This document shows, one piece after another, positions 22,620 through 36,255 of a stretch of 64,000 nucleotides of DNA. Positions within the stretch are counted from its first letter, which is position 1, and the number at the start of each line of letters is the position of its first letter. The notes under the pieces were generated by a model. That model searched no databases, was not told the origin of the DNA, and saw only the letters and a list, made by a program, of their open reading frames with translations. The position numbers and the translations under genes are program-made. The stretch comes from Wuchereria bancrofti (taxonomy: Eukaryota; Nematoda; Chromadorea; Rhabditida; Onchocercidae), in the NCBI GenBank assembly GCA_005281725.1, contig SSBO01000001.1:9359334-9423333 (forward strand). The letters are read 5' to 3'.

Positions 22620-25600
22620 TCTGTTATCTGCAGCAATATGTGAAGCTGGTTTAGAAGAATTCTTATTGGCACCGGAAATCACTGATAGTGAAGTTGAGAA
22701 GTCAGGAAATGATATATTAACACGGCCAGTCAATACCAGTGATCAGGCAAACAATTTGACAGGATTTTCATTGGGGAAAGCCGAACCAGAAGATAAGAAG
22801 CAAAATATAGAAATATTAAGCGATGGTTGTTTAATCCTTCCTTCATGTTCACATACTGATTCTGAAAGTAATTCTCGTTCTGATACGCCGCGCGCTGATG
22901 ATCCCTCAAATAACAGCGCCGAAAATACAGTCATTCATCAACAGTCAGTTGAAATTGTCGGGACGACCGAATTACCGAGTGATTTAAGTGTTGACGATGG
23001 TAAACGGACGATTTTGCCACAACATGAAAATACTGACAAGTTACCGGATGGTGGGAACAATATGATCCGTTTGCAACGTCCAGTTACCTCATCGCAACAG
23101 CCATTACAGCCGAACAATTTGACGGTAAGCTGATAAAATATTTCACTATTGTTATAGGCATGAACGAGATATTTATGATGGGACAACTTACAGCTTCTGC
23201 TGTTATCAGCCTAGTTTTCAAAGTTTTGTCTTAAAAGAAGGAACTGGACCTGAATAGTATCACATAGTTTCAAGTTCTGAGTATTTTTCAGCCAGTGAGA
23301 AACTCTGCAACAGCACGATCGACAGTGAAAGTACGTGAAATGCGCAGAGCTATCAATGAAGCTGCCGATGATAATGATGTTGAAATTATCGGAGGAGCAT
23401 CGTACATGAGTGGTGCATCTTGGAACTTACCACGCCGCGTGATAGTTATGCAGCAACGTCCCAAAAATGGTTTAGATTCTATTTAAAATTAGAAGAAAAT
23501 GAAACAAGTTTCACTCCTCTTTTATACTATTCTATTAGATTACAATTCCTTTGCATAGGTATCGTTTACGTACGTCAACGTAACTGGGATGTTATGCCAC
23601 GACGTATTCCACCTACACGTACAGTTTTAAGTCGAAACTGTAACGGAACATTTGCCCTTCGTGGTAGTCGTATAATTCGCCCAGTTTTTCGGTCAGATCG
23701 ATCAACACCTGTATTCTTGCAAAGGTAGCATTTTGTTGATGTAGAAAGTAATTTTGGAAATGCAAAATTACTGTTCAAAGTGAGAACTTATTTATTTTTA
23801 GTTCTTATTTATTTCAGCATATATTTAGTCTCCGAAAATTTTCGGATTATAACTAAATCTGATTTATCAGAACTTTTCATTCATTCGCTTCTTTTACAGG
23901 AGCAGTACACCATCGGGATGCATTGAGAGAGATTCAGTGAACATTTTGCAAGAGACAGGACATCAGTATTTGCCTTCAGCAGCATTACAACCGAACATCA
24001 CATCTGCGTCAAACGCTCAAGCAAGGATTATACGGAATTCAATTTTACGCCGAACATCTCCAGTGACTGTGCAAGGTCCTCGTTCTACTGTAACAACAGC
24101 TCGTGTGATACCAAACTTGCAAAGAGCTCGAAGCCATTTAACCGGTTCTATTGCTAGTATGAAACCAATCTCACCCAGCACATCAGGAAATAATTGTAAT
24201 AATGGAAAACGACAACTCGATGCAACTGGTCGGATACGTATGCTTGGAAATTTGGTTGAACCACGGCTACCTGTAGGTGAAGTTTTGCGACGTATTCGAG
24301 TGAATGAGCGAAAGCTGTCACATAGCGATGAGTATCGTGGTAGCGGAACATCAAAAGATGAAGTGTTCTTTGATAATTCAAGCACTATGGAACGCAAACT
24401 GTTGGACCAGAAAGAAAAAAAATCCGTAAGGAATGAAATGGAAACAGCCCTACAATGCCGTTTTACTCAAAATGAGCAGGAAATTGATGACGAGGTTTAG
24501 CTTTTTCGGAATTTTTGTTTCTCATTATATTTTTTACATTTTGAAGAATTGCGGATTTCTTATAAAAATTTGAAACTAGTGTATCGTAAATCTAAATTTT
24601 ATGTTGTTTTTATATTTTTGAAGTCGAAAAACTGTGTTTCGCATGTTAAATTTTTTACTATGAGATGTTATTTACTGGCAAAGATTAGACATTGATTCTT
24701 CAACAATTAAGCTGACTGTTAGTCAATATGAGTATTTGTTTGACGACCCATGTAATATGTCTGGTTTCCGTGAGAGCACTCAGTGGATGGTTTGGTTTTG
24801 GCTTGCCTAGACTGAATTGGTGATACGGTTTTAAAACGTCATCATATAATTCCAGTTAGTGATTGCATAGTATGATTTAATTGTTTATATCGTTGATTCA
24901 TCCTTTTTCAATAAATTTTAGGAAGAGAATTTGGGCTATGCTGAAACATATGCAGACTATCGTCCAACGAAACTTCGTTCCGGTTTATCGCATCCGGACA
25001 GTGTTATTGAAACTGCATCGTTGAGTAGTGTTGCGCCACCAGATATACGTTATAGTTTAACTATTCCGGAAGAGGTTTGATTTATTGCTTCTTTTAATTT
25101 CTAGAAGATATAATGTTATATTTTTTTGAAAGTCTTTTGCCAAAAATATAGCTTTTCATCAAATCAAACCTAGGAAATAGCTGAAATTGGCCCAAACATT
25201 TGTATTCCGTTCTTTCCTGCTATTTCTCTTTATCACTTTTTTATGACTTATTTTTCAGATCATTGATACAGGTGCGATTTCAGCCGTACAGTTGGAAGCA
25301 GTTGTATATGCTTGTCAAGCGCATGAGATGCGCCTTCCATCGAATGAACGCGTTGGCTATTTGATTGGTAAGACCTTCAGTTATTTTAAATACGTGGTTG
25401 TTCGATTCTGTATCGTAGATATTGTTTTTTCTCACCGTTTTATTTCTCTTTTAAAATTCTGCTATTATAGTTTTGTCAGGCACAAGTGTGCCATTTTTTT
25501 CATGTCTTGGGCAAGTTTACAGGTATTCATTGCCTCAAATTCAAACCAATCTTACATTGTTCTGTTTCATTTTCGGTATTTTTTAACAGCACTGTTGTAT

Positions 25601-28600
25601 TCTTGAGCAGTGATCTGCATAATTGGATATTGCATTACAAAATTTTCTCGATTTCATAGGTGATGGAGCTGGTGTGGGTAAAGGAAGAACGATTGCTTGC
25701 ATCATTTTTGAAAATTATTTATTAGGACGTAAACGATCAATTTGGTAAAATTTCTTTGTTTCCATTTGGAAATTAAGTGTTTTTTAAGTAAAGAAATTTT
25801 TAAACTTTCAACATTTGTTGTTACTTAGACTTATAGTACTGTTATCTACTGCTGACTGCTTTGGTTTGAAGTCTGATGCTACGTTTTCAATTAATTTTAA
25901 GTCGCGACATATCGGTAATTAGATTCCTGACAAACATCCAATAACTTTAAGAAAACCTTAAATTGTATCGAATATGTCAGTTGGAGAAAAGAAACATTTT
26001 TGGTTTTTCTGATTTGAAAAATGATATTTTATAGGCTTAGTGTTTCGGCTGATTTGCGATACGATGCCGAACGAGATTTGAGAGATATCGGTGCAAAAAA
26101 TATCAAGGTTTATGCTTGAATTGTCCTTTCATTTTGTAAACTGTTGGTTAAAATTGTAATGTGTATATTATGTCGTGCAGTAATCAATAAACATTCTGAC
26201 TTTGTTTTGTTATACTGAGGTATTAAAAAAAAAAAATATGTTATACTGAGGTATTATAAAAAATTTTAAACATCATTAAGCACAGCATTCATGATTTTTA
26301 GGTTTACGCATTAAATAAATTCAAATACTCCAAAATTGGTGGAAAGGAAAATGATGTTAAGAAAGGTTGCATTTTTGCAACGTATTCATCACTCATTGGT
26401 GAATGTCGTTCAGCAAAAGGTAAATACCGAACAAGGCTTAAACAATTGATCCAGTGGTTTGGTCAGGTTGGTTTTTAGTTTCATCCTAATGTCTGTTGAT
26501 GTCTAAATTTCTTTAGACATTGTGTTTGTTACTGTGATTTAATCACATTCGAGTATAAAAATGATAATTTGGAGTGTCTCGAGCTGAATATTTTCATGTA
26601 CGTTTTTAGTATTTCTTTTTAAGCTCTACTGTACTACAAGACGGTGCTGTGATACTTTTGGCTGAGAAATACTAGGACGGTAAAGCACTATCTGATTCCA
26701 TAATATAGAGCGTATTTTGATTCGAATAGTTTTTACACTAGGTCATGTAATGCACTTCTGTGAGAGAACATATGATAGTATCATGAATCCTCTTTTTATT
26801 GATGTTTAAAATGTTAGTCATAATTTATCAGTTCTTGTTATGTTTCTTCTTTACATTTATCATTTTTTTTTTAAATCCTTGCATAATTTCTTTATCATTG
26901 CTAATAACTTAAATTTAAAGGGGCTGCAGTTTACTAGATTGTAAAATTGTTGAAGAAACATTGAGGGAGAAATTACAAATGCTCTTGTACTATATTGCCT
27001 TTGTTGTAGGATTACGATGGTGTTATTGTGCTTGATGAGTGTCATCGTGCCAAGAATTTGGTTCCAACATCTGGTTCAAAACCAACGAAAACTGGTCGAA
27101 GTGTTATGGAACTGCAAAAAGCTTTGCCAAATGCCCGAATTGTTTATGCTTCAGCAACTGGTGCAACAGGTATAAACTGTTCAACAAATTAAAATATATG
27201 TTACTATTGATTATATAACAAGCGCGCTGATTTTCATGAAACTTTCATGAAACCACGACCTACCACAGGTTAATCCAGTATATGGGATATCAGTTTAAAT
27301 GCAAGATCTTTTGTGGAATTATTGTTTTCAGAACCTCGAAATATGGCATATATGACACGTATAGGCTTGTGGGGACAGGGACAAGCATTTCGAGAATTTA
27401 GTGATTTCATTAATGCTGTAGAAAAACGAGGCGTTGGAGCTATGGAAGTAGTTGCAATGGATATGAAGGTTTCTGTGTATCATATTTAACCAATGCTCCT
27501 TTGCACTTTTTATGAAAAATCTTCCAGTTAGTCTTTGATCTTCGAATTTGTTAAAAGTTAGATTTTTAGCAGCGTGGCCTTTATCTGGCGCGACAGCTTT
27601 CTTTCCGTGGTGTCAGTTTTCGGGTTGAAGAAGTGCCACTGTCGGCAGATTTCGTGGAAGTTTATGACGCATCGGTTAAAATATGGCTTGAATGTCGAAG
27701 ACAGTTCCAGGTCCGTATACTTTGATGCATGTTCGTTTGATTATTAGTCGTACATCAAGTGGAAAAGATTCGTAATGTAGGAGGGCACTCTAAATCATGT
27801 TCAGATCCCACTAATATTGTAAGCAATAAATTGAAAGATATGCAGTATTATTGTGATTTTGAACTTTTTCAAGTGTAAGATGACAAAAGAAAATTTCTTG
27901 CAGGCAGCTCTTACTCGTCATTGTATTGGTCGAACGCAAGTGAAACTGGTTTGGGGACAGTTTTGGGCGGCACATCAACGATTTTTCAAGTACATCTGTA
28001 TTGGTGCAAAGGTACATTAAAACATTTTTTGCATACAAAAAAATTGGAGTAATTCTTGTACTATGGAGATTAATTAAGCAACGTTATATTTACTGCTGTT
28101 TTTCTGTACCAGTTGATGAAAGCAAGTGTTCAGAAAATTTTTCGGGGTAGGAAAAGATGATAGGATTAAAAATATAGGACTAAAATATTCAAACTTTGTT
28201 CAGGTAAAATCATGTGTCAAGATAGTGCGTGATGCAATAAAAGCCAATAAATGCGTTGTGATCGGTTTACAAACTACTGGTGAGTCGAAAACACTGGAAG
28301 CACTTGACGATGCCGGTGGAGAATTAACTGAATTCGTATCCACTGCCAAGTTTGTAATTAACGAAATTTGGTGAAACTGCTTGAAAAACATGACATAAGG
28401 TTAAATGAAATGACATTGATGCTCATAAGTATGATTATATCTCGTACATGTTCATACGCATTAAATCGAAAATTTTATGAAGAACGATAATTTAGAGCAG
28501 TGTTGGCGAGGCTTATAGAAAAACATTTCCCAACGGAAAATACGAATTCTTCAGCGGATGTATATACCAATTTCGACAAAATGTGCAATGAATTAGATCG

Positions 28601-31600
28601 TCCAGCCAAACGCAAATGTGCGTATAGTAGGGTGTTATATGTTGCAAAAAGTGATTCATTTGCAACGGCTGAGGACTATGATCTACCATTACGTTGCAGT
28701 GTTCCTGATTAGATCAGTGTTGTTTCGGTATTTGACTGTAGGTCATAACATATGCTAGATTATAAATAACTAGCATCACATATCACCTGGAGATGTTTTG
28801 TCAGGAAAAGAAAATTGAAATTCTTTACCTCTGCTGTAGACAAAAAATTAATAGCTTGCTGAAATATGATTTGAGAACCACCAAAAAATATGTTTGTATC
28901 TCGTTTCAGTGGACAGATTGGGGTCTGTGAGTTTGACAACCTTTGCTTCACCTGTAAAACGGATGAAACAAAATTCGATTACGGCAGAACAAACAAATGA
29001 GGAGGAACAGTCTGATTCGGATGGTACAGAGTCATCGACACGAGATGATAGTTCGCAGTCAACGGAAGAGGAAGAAGAATCATCGAGTGAAGAGGGAGAA
29101 CGTATGTTTTCTTTTTTGAAAGTGATGTAAAATAGTGCTGCAGTTGGCACTTGTTTAATGACAACTTGAATTGCAACTCACTGGAGAACAGATTGGAAGT
29201 TATCTGATTGTTAGCATTGAGAATAATTATTTCGCTATATATTTAATCATAGAAATCAAAAAATATCTTGTGCAGTAAGTATAAATTATGGAAAAGGTAC
29301 AAGTATTACCATTGTTGTGATGTTAATACTGTTTGGTGAAAAGTGTCGTACATACAATGCTTGAAATGCTAAATCTCGTTTTATATTTCAGTACTGTATA
29401 GTGTATAGAGAGTACAACTTGTTGAGATACAAAATGTATTATAGAAATTCAGTATATTATTTGTAGTTTTTTATTTAATGAGATGCAGAAGGTTTTGTCT
29501 GTGTCAAAATTGATGCCACGAATAGATACGAAAAGAAGCCAAAAGCAATATTATCTTCTACATCAAATCTTCGTTGTCCTGAATTCTTTTTTCTTTTACC
29601 AATCAATAAATAAGTGAGATCACCACTTTTATGTCCACATTGAATGAATGAATGAATGGAATGAATTGAATGAATGAATGAATGGTGTATTCAGAAAATA
29701 ACCAGCTGTAGAAAAAGTCAAATTGGTGATGTGTCGAGTGGAAATGTGTATAATTTTAAGAGTGCACTTCTGGATTATTTCTTGTTTCATTATTTATGTT
29801 TCCAATTTAGCATCAAATGGAGCCATCCAAGGTGACGAAGATACCTGGTTGCAAAGATTATTGGATGAGGCAAAAAGTTCAGATGAGGAAACAGCTGAAG
29901 AAAAAAGTAGCAGTGAAAAGGAGAAAGGGGGCAGTGATGAGGAAGAATTGAATCCATTTACTTGTGATTTTACTAGAGGTACAATTTCAAAAATTTGAGC
30001 AGTTAATAATTTTCAGCATATATAAGAGGTGAAAAATAAATTTTGTTATATTTCTAGAAGATCCATGGGCAGCAAAGCAACAGGTTATTTCGGACTCACC
30101 GAAGAAGAAAAAAGTTAAGAAAAAGAAGATCAAAAAGAAGCAGAAAAAATCTACGACTAATAAGATCGATTCTACAGCGATGGTAGGATGATTCTCTTTG
30201 GAAATATGGTACATGAAGTGAAATTTGGTTTGATGAATAATAATGTAAAAATAATTTTTGCCTTTATTGTCTCCAGTGTTGCTAGATACGATAACTAACC
30301 AGCATTAAATGGAATTAGGTGAATTAAATGGAATTAGTGTGGCGTGCGGTATTGCGAGTTTTGTAAGTAGACTTTGATTGGTATGCATTTAAACCAGCAG
30401 TAGTGATTGAATTGATCATTTATTTGTCGTGATCCTTATGTTATAATAATATGAAAAATGATGTTATGAGGTCGAGATAGCTTCTTACTACAAAAAAATG
30501 ATTATCCGTAAATTCGTTGCAGCATAGTACTGCCGATGTTTTCATATCATCTTCACGTCTGGTAAGTGATGAGGATCTTACGCTTGGTGAAACTTCACTA
30601 ATCAAGGCTGAACTGCTGGCTGCTGTAGAGCGCCTAAGTCCTCGATTGCCACCAAATACACTTGATCAATTGATTGATGAATTGGGTGGTCCTGATTATG
30701 TCGCTGAGGTTTATTTTTGTTTTAATTGAAAAACATTTGAAAATTTTGACTCTCTGAAGATATTAATTTAACATCTTCAGATGACGGGTCGTAAAGGTCG
30801 TGTTGTATGCCGTGAAGATGGTGATGTTGAATATGAACTTCGACATGCTGGAGCAGATGTACCGCTTGAACTAATGAATATGGATGAAAAAGATAAATTT
30901 ATGAAAGGCGAAAAATTAGTTGCTGTAATTTCAGAGGCAGCATCTTCCGGTATATCATTGCAGGCTAGTTTTATCTCTCTTTTTTTTCTTTCGATTTTTG
31001 AAGTGGACTCTATTTCTCTATTTATGTACTGAAAATTTAATGCCTTGGATAAGCTAATGATAGTTTGTTTTTAGTCAGATCGAAGAGCTACAAACCGTCG
31101 ACGTCGCGTACATATCACGTTGGAATTACCTTGGTCTGCCGATAAAGCTATTCAACAATTTGGTAATTCCTGTGTTTTATGACTCAGCAAATAATGCATT
31201 TTGGAAGAGGGAAAGTTTGAGGAAATAAATTGATGTTTTAGGGCGTACACATCGTTCAAATCAAGTGAGTGCACCGGAATACATATTCTTGATATCCGAA
31301 CTGGCTGGTGAAAAAAGGTAATTCAGCATAGCTTATGTCCATACGTCGTAGCTTTTCCCGTCTCATTTTTTAAAGTCATGAAACCGGTTTTTTCACGGAA
31401 GGCTTTAATGATGACAAACAAGTCATTAAAGTCATGGCAAGGTACTAAAAACATTTTTCTAAATTTGTTATGTGGAAGTTATTGTATTACGTTTTATACA
31501 GGTTTGCATCAATAGTTGCTAAACGACTTGAATCTCTCGGAGCATTAACGCATGGTGACCGTCGTGCGACAGAATCACGTGATCTAAGTCAGTTTAATTT

Positions 31601-33300
31601 GGATACGAGATATGGTCGAGCTGCTTTAGACGTACTGCTGCGAACGGTTACTGGATTGCTCGATCCTCCACTTATACCACCACCAAAGGATTATAAACCT
31701 GGGAATTTCATCACTGGTAAATATTTCTTGCTTCGATTTGCTGAAAATATATAAACACGTAAATCACCTGATCTGTGCAGGGTATGTTTTTGGTAATTAT
31801 TGTGTTTCAAGCTTTTTCTTTTTTACGGAATTTGCTATAAAAATTTGAATTTTACAGATATGCAGTGTTATATGGAGGGTGTTGGTTTATTGTCACTGGA
31901 TAATGGTGTTTATACAATTGAAAAAGAATCTGCAACTATACCAAAGTTTCTAAATCGTCTTCTTGGCTTACCAGTACATGCACAGAACGCACTTTTCCAA
32001 TATTTTTCTGATATCGTTGCTGAATTGGTTGCACAAGCGAAGCATGATGGAACTTATGATATGGGTATTATGGGTAAGTTAAGCTATCGCTTTTCTATGA
32101 ATTTGATTGGACTGTTTTGAGGATTTTATTAGCACTACATTAATATTATGTCTACTTTTATTGTTCAGTTATCGAGCGATGTTTCAGATCTCGGAATGGG
32201 TGGTGATGAGGCACGCAAGTTAGAAACTCGTGTATTCATGGGACGCTATGAAAGTGGTTTCTTCCGGGTTGAGATTCACAAAATTGGTGTGGAACGTGGT
32301 GTGAGTTGGGAGGATGCTTATGCAATTTGGAAGGATCATCACGAAGACCAGGTAAAGTTAAGCCCATTTCAGCTTATAAAAATCGTCATTGCTTAAAAAC
32401 CAGTAGTTAGTAGATATATTCGAATTGTTAGCTAGCACTTTTTTTGAATTTCAGGATGGTTTTTATCTGGCATCAGTTGGTAATAATGGGAAGAAGACTG
32501 CGGCTCTTGTTTATGGTATCGGCAAGAAACGTTTGGATACAGGTGCACGCCTTTTCTGCATAACACGACCAAGCACAGGTCGAAGTGCAAAACTGGAAAC
32601 AATTGATGAGTTAACAAAACGTTTTCATCTTTCCACTCCTGAAGAAACTGAACAAGTTTGGAAAGATTTGTTTGAAGGTCAGGAGATTGCTATCACTTTA
32701 GTATTTCGAGTCAAATTTTGTCAAAAGCATGGCTATCGAATTGCTTATTCGGATGTACTGCCGTTCTTCCGACTTCACTCAGTTTCAGGTTCGAACAAAA
32801 CCTGCCAGCATAATTATTTTCATGGTCGTTGCCGGAACGAAGCGATGGGTGTATACTGTGAAACTGGACGGCGGACCCGAACTTACTTTGTTCTTTCGGG
32901 TTCAGTGCTCTCGGTGTGGCCGATTGTCGAAGAAGTATTGTCCAGCGGTATGTCTGCTCGAGAAATCAGACGATCACAACGGATGCAGATAATCCGTGTC
33001 AGAACACCACAGGATCACAAAATCGTTGGTATGAATTTTTGCTTTATCTCTGAATAAAGGCCATATTTTTAGTTACTGGTGGAATGACATAAAACTTCGC
33101 CTAAGATTTTGTTTATGCGATTGTGATTTGAAGGATTGTAATTTCCTACAATATTAAAATTGATTCTGCGGTTTTGCATCCTAAAATTTACTAGTTTAGG
33201 ATTACTGGTATTGCCGCAATATGTACGAACACTGGTTGCGCGTTTTGAGAAACACTGTGGTGGTTGTGTGGAGTCGAAATCAGCAAATACTTTAAATTGA
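22612..33300 (+). CDS. let-765: Strawberry notch (SBNO / LET-765), helicase-like transcriptional co-regulator
   Basis: SBNO proteins are nuclear superfamily-2 helicase-like co-regulators linked to Notch/EGF signalling in flies and worms. Main exon blocks: 22612-23124 (acidic, Ser-rich N-terminus, [18 protein letters not shown]), 23292-24495 (low-conservation Arg-rich region), from 24922 [14 protein letters not shown], Walker [12 protein letters not shown] (25660-25692), motif II as DECH in [13 protein letters not shown] (27034-27045), motif [17 protein letters not shown], then GLWGQGQAF. An acidic Ser/Glu/Asp linker (28910-29980) and a Lys block [13 protein letters not shown] (likely nuclear signal) precede the second lobe: [54 protein letters not shown] (motif VI-like) and [15 protein letters not shown]. 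The C-terminal SBNO domain ends [20 protein letters not shown] and [16 protein letters not shown]. The last exon is 33197-33300, reached from a donor at 33028; without that splice the frame would end at 33057. I estimate 1,650-1,700 aa. Identity is very secure; some N-terminal exon borders are not. Confidence 0.95.
29641..29684. repeat. (TGAA)n microsatellite in SBNO intron
   Basis: About ten TGAATGAA-type tetranucleotides with two irregular units, inside the intron between the two acidic exons of Strawberry notch. Confidence 0.8.
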
Positions 33301-34289
33301 ATTGATACAATGGTGAAGAGCTTTATGGTAAAAATGTATACGTGTCCACAGGCATTCACTTCTTTCATTTAAAACTCTCTTTCAAGGAAAGTTCTCAGTT
33401 AAATTTTAAAAACTTTTGTGTTGTGTCTTTTTTTTGCCCTGTGTTATATTCATGTTTTTTGGTGATCGGTGTATAAGAGTGAATCGAGTTTTTCTCTTGT
33501 TCCAGAAATTTGATAAAAATTGTTTTGCTTGTTTAAAAAATTTCTCTCTTGTTATTTGTGTATACTTAACAAAAGCAAGCCAGTATATCTGTTGTCTGTT
33601 GAGAAATTGGTTTATTGCTCGTTATCCTGTGAATATCTACTGTTTTACGTTATTTCAATTTTCACTTTCCTTCACTAATGTATGTTTTGCGTTGTTATTG
33701 TTGACTCATTATCTCTATATATATTATTTCAATCATCCAGCAGTTGCTGTTGACAAAGCTTTTCCGCACATTGATGCGCAAAATGTTTTCCTGTACTAAT
33801 GATTTTATCAAATGAATTTAGATTTGTGTGCCGTTGCTGAACATTAATAACATTTTACACATTCTTGTCAAAAGGAAATTTTGACTAGGGTATGACATAA
33901 TGAAATATCTTGGCGTTAGCAGTCAAAGACTTGCGTAACATTTAATATCCTGCACTTTGCATATTGAATTAATGGTTATGTATTGCTAGGGTAAATTTTA
34001 TCACTGAGCTAAAATTAATATTTAATCCAAGCAAAAGGCATATTTGCTGAAGAGTGTTTGAATTCTTATATTTAATGAGTCTCATATGATGAAGTGGTCA
34101 TTGAGGCAAAAAGAAAAAGCACTACAATGTTAGTTTGAATGCATTGTCAATTTGAGTACTCGATAAAATTGTCAAATATGGCATACGTTCTCCTCTATTC
34201 AACCAACAACAAATCTTTCCAGTAAAGAATCTTTTCATTTAATTCTGATGAAAAAAGTTGGAAAATACAAGCAAAACATGAGATTTGCC
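33301..34289. other. 3' flank of Strawberry notch, no gene seen
   Basis: The open frame 33416-33799 (127 codons, Phe/Cys/Tyr-rich) lies 116 bp after the SBNO stop and looks like AT-rich 3' UTR read by chance. No other feature is visible before the tRNA. Confidence 0.55.
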
Positions 34290-34361
34290 TGGAGGTTGGG
34301 GGGATCGAACCCCCGCCCTCTCGCATGCAAAGCGAGCGCTCTACCACTGAGCTAAACCCCC
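34290..34361 (-). tRNA. tRNA-Ala (anticodon TGC)
   Basis: A 72-nt cloverleaf on the - strand without intron. The acceptor stem is GGGGGTT paired with AACCTCC, discriminator A. The D arm is GCTC/GAGC with AGTGGTA loop, the anticodon arm CTCGC-TTTGCAT-GCGAG, and the T arm GGGGG-TTCGATC-CCCCC. Position 3-70 is G-U, the alanine identity element, agreeing with anticodon TGC. A box (TAGCTCAGTGG) and B box (GGTTCGATCC) are intact. A TTTT run follows about 14 nt after the 3' end (34273-34276 on the + strand as AAAA), suitable as a Pol III stop. No CCA is encoded, as expected in eukaryotes. Confidence 0.97.
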
Positions 34362-35353
34362 ACTGTGGGGTCACAGTGGTAAATAATTTTTACTCCATAC
34401 TAAATTTATTTGTATTGGACTGAAATTTGCATTAAATTTTCTTGTTTGCTTATTTGTATGCTTAATTCTTCCTACAAAATTAATATTTAGTCTAAACAAA
34501 GATATATTTGTTAAAAAGATTAAACTCTCATATAAATAAAAGATATTTTATTAATTGTTATTGATAAAATACCTTTTATTTATTAAATTAATTTAATTTC
34601 CATCATGTTAATTGAAATATTTATGAAATTACAAAATTAAAATTAACATTATTAATTGGCTAATGGGAAAGAAGGTTTTCTCTTTGTTTCTTTCTTTCTC
34701 TCTCTTTTTCTCCCTTATTCTGCCATCTAATTACAAATATATCATATCATTAATATTATTATTGTCGATACTGATTTATCTTAAAATTGAAGTGATAACA
34801 AGAAAATAATTTGAATTTATAATATTCACTTCTTTTTAAATATTTTCAATTATTCAATTATGTGTATTGATTGTATCATAAAAATGATTTATTGCCGATT
34901 TTACATTAATTATATTTCTTTCTTCTCTCTCTCTCTTTCTCTTTTGTTTCAAAAAAAGAAGAGAAAAAAAAAATGTGAAATGTGTTCCAACTAAATTCTT
35001 CATGAGAAAAAGGCAAGAATTCGATTAAAGATAATGTTGGGATCATTGATAACAATACGAATAATACTATAAATTGATAATATTAGATAAATTTTCAGTT
35101 GGAATATACAATTTGAATTTTTTTTTCTTGTTTGAAAAATGCATAAAAGAACTTTTGAATTTATAAATGAAAAAGAAGGCGAAAAAAAAAATGCTTTACA
35201 TTTACATTATATTCTTTCTTATTTTATTCAACAATAATTTCTTTGAATATTACAGCAATGTAATAATTCTCGACCAATTAATGAGGAAATTAGCACAAAT
35301 AGATTGCATTTCTCTCTTAGCTAAATTAATTTTAATAAAAATGTTACTTGTCA

Positions 35354-35404
<51 letters not shown>

Positions 35405-36255
35405 CGTTTGCCATTATTAGCAATTATTAATTATGATTATCAATTACTGATTGTTACAATTATAGTTTTTTATTTTAACTTGAAAATTTTTTCACTTATT
35501 TCTCAAATTTCATAAATTTTTCGGAATTACACAAAAGATATTTTATTACTTTCGATGATAAACAATCCCAGTAGTGTCATTAATATCATATTTCAAACAA
35601 ATATGATAAATGTAATTTACTCTGCTTTTCTGTTAGAATGCAAAATAATTAACTTTTTCAAAAATACTATCTTTTTTTTTTCTATTTCATCCATCCATGT
35701 AAAAAAGATAATTATTATCAAAATAGCGATGATAAAATAATTTTATTTGTGCAATTTTATTGAATTTAAAACAAAACAACAATAACAATAGACGAACAAC
35801 AAATAATATATATTAATTGTTTATGTCTAATTGTTTATGCTTATTTACTAAACTAATTGTTTCATTTTTTCTTGCTTATATAAACATACATTTGCTAATT
35901 AATTAGCACTATATAAATATTTAATGGAGAATTTTACACTATTATTAAAGTTAATAAAATATATTTCATATTTTTTAAATTCACCACAATATGCATTCCT
36001 TCGCTAATAGTGTAAACATTTATTATAGAATAAATAATGATAAGAATAAATAAATAAGCACCTAAATAATGATATTACGCAATTATAAAAAAAAAAGTGT
36101 GAAAAAAAAATAATCAAAATATGGATAAAGTAACTTTTGCTAAAACGCTAATTATATTAAAGCACTAATTACATCTAATTTACTCATTGATAATTACAAT
36201 AAATAGGCACAAATAACAATAAATACAATAAATATTTCATTTTAATCTTCAATAA
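34362..36255. other. Very AT-rich intergenic DNA
   Basis: From just after the tRNA the sequence becomes markedly richer in A+T. I see no exon. The longest frame (35167-35430) is a chance product of an (ATT)n run coding for polyleucine. Confidence 0.6.
35355..35404. repeat. (ATT)n microsatellite, about 16 units
   Basis: An uninterrupted ATT trinucleotide run of about 50 bp. Confidence 0.9.

Noticed and set aside
24017..24397. 126-codon - strand frame opposite a Strawberry notch exon
   Set aside because: Shadow of the real + strand exon 23901-24495; no independent features.
33029..33057. End of Strawberry notch at the TGA/TAA near 33057
   Set aside because: The family continues with a hydrophobic LIIP-type segment; splicing from 33028 to 33197 restores [12 protein letters not shown] and ends at 33300.
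33416..33799. 127-codon open frame after Strawberry notch
   Set aside because: Phe/Cys/Tyr/Ile-rich, no motif, lies in the expected 3' UTR or flank; composition explains the absence of stops.
35167..35430. Hydrophobic polyleucine open frame
   Set aside because: Produced by the (ATT)n microsatellite.
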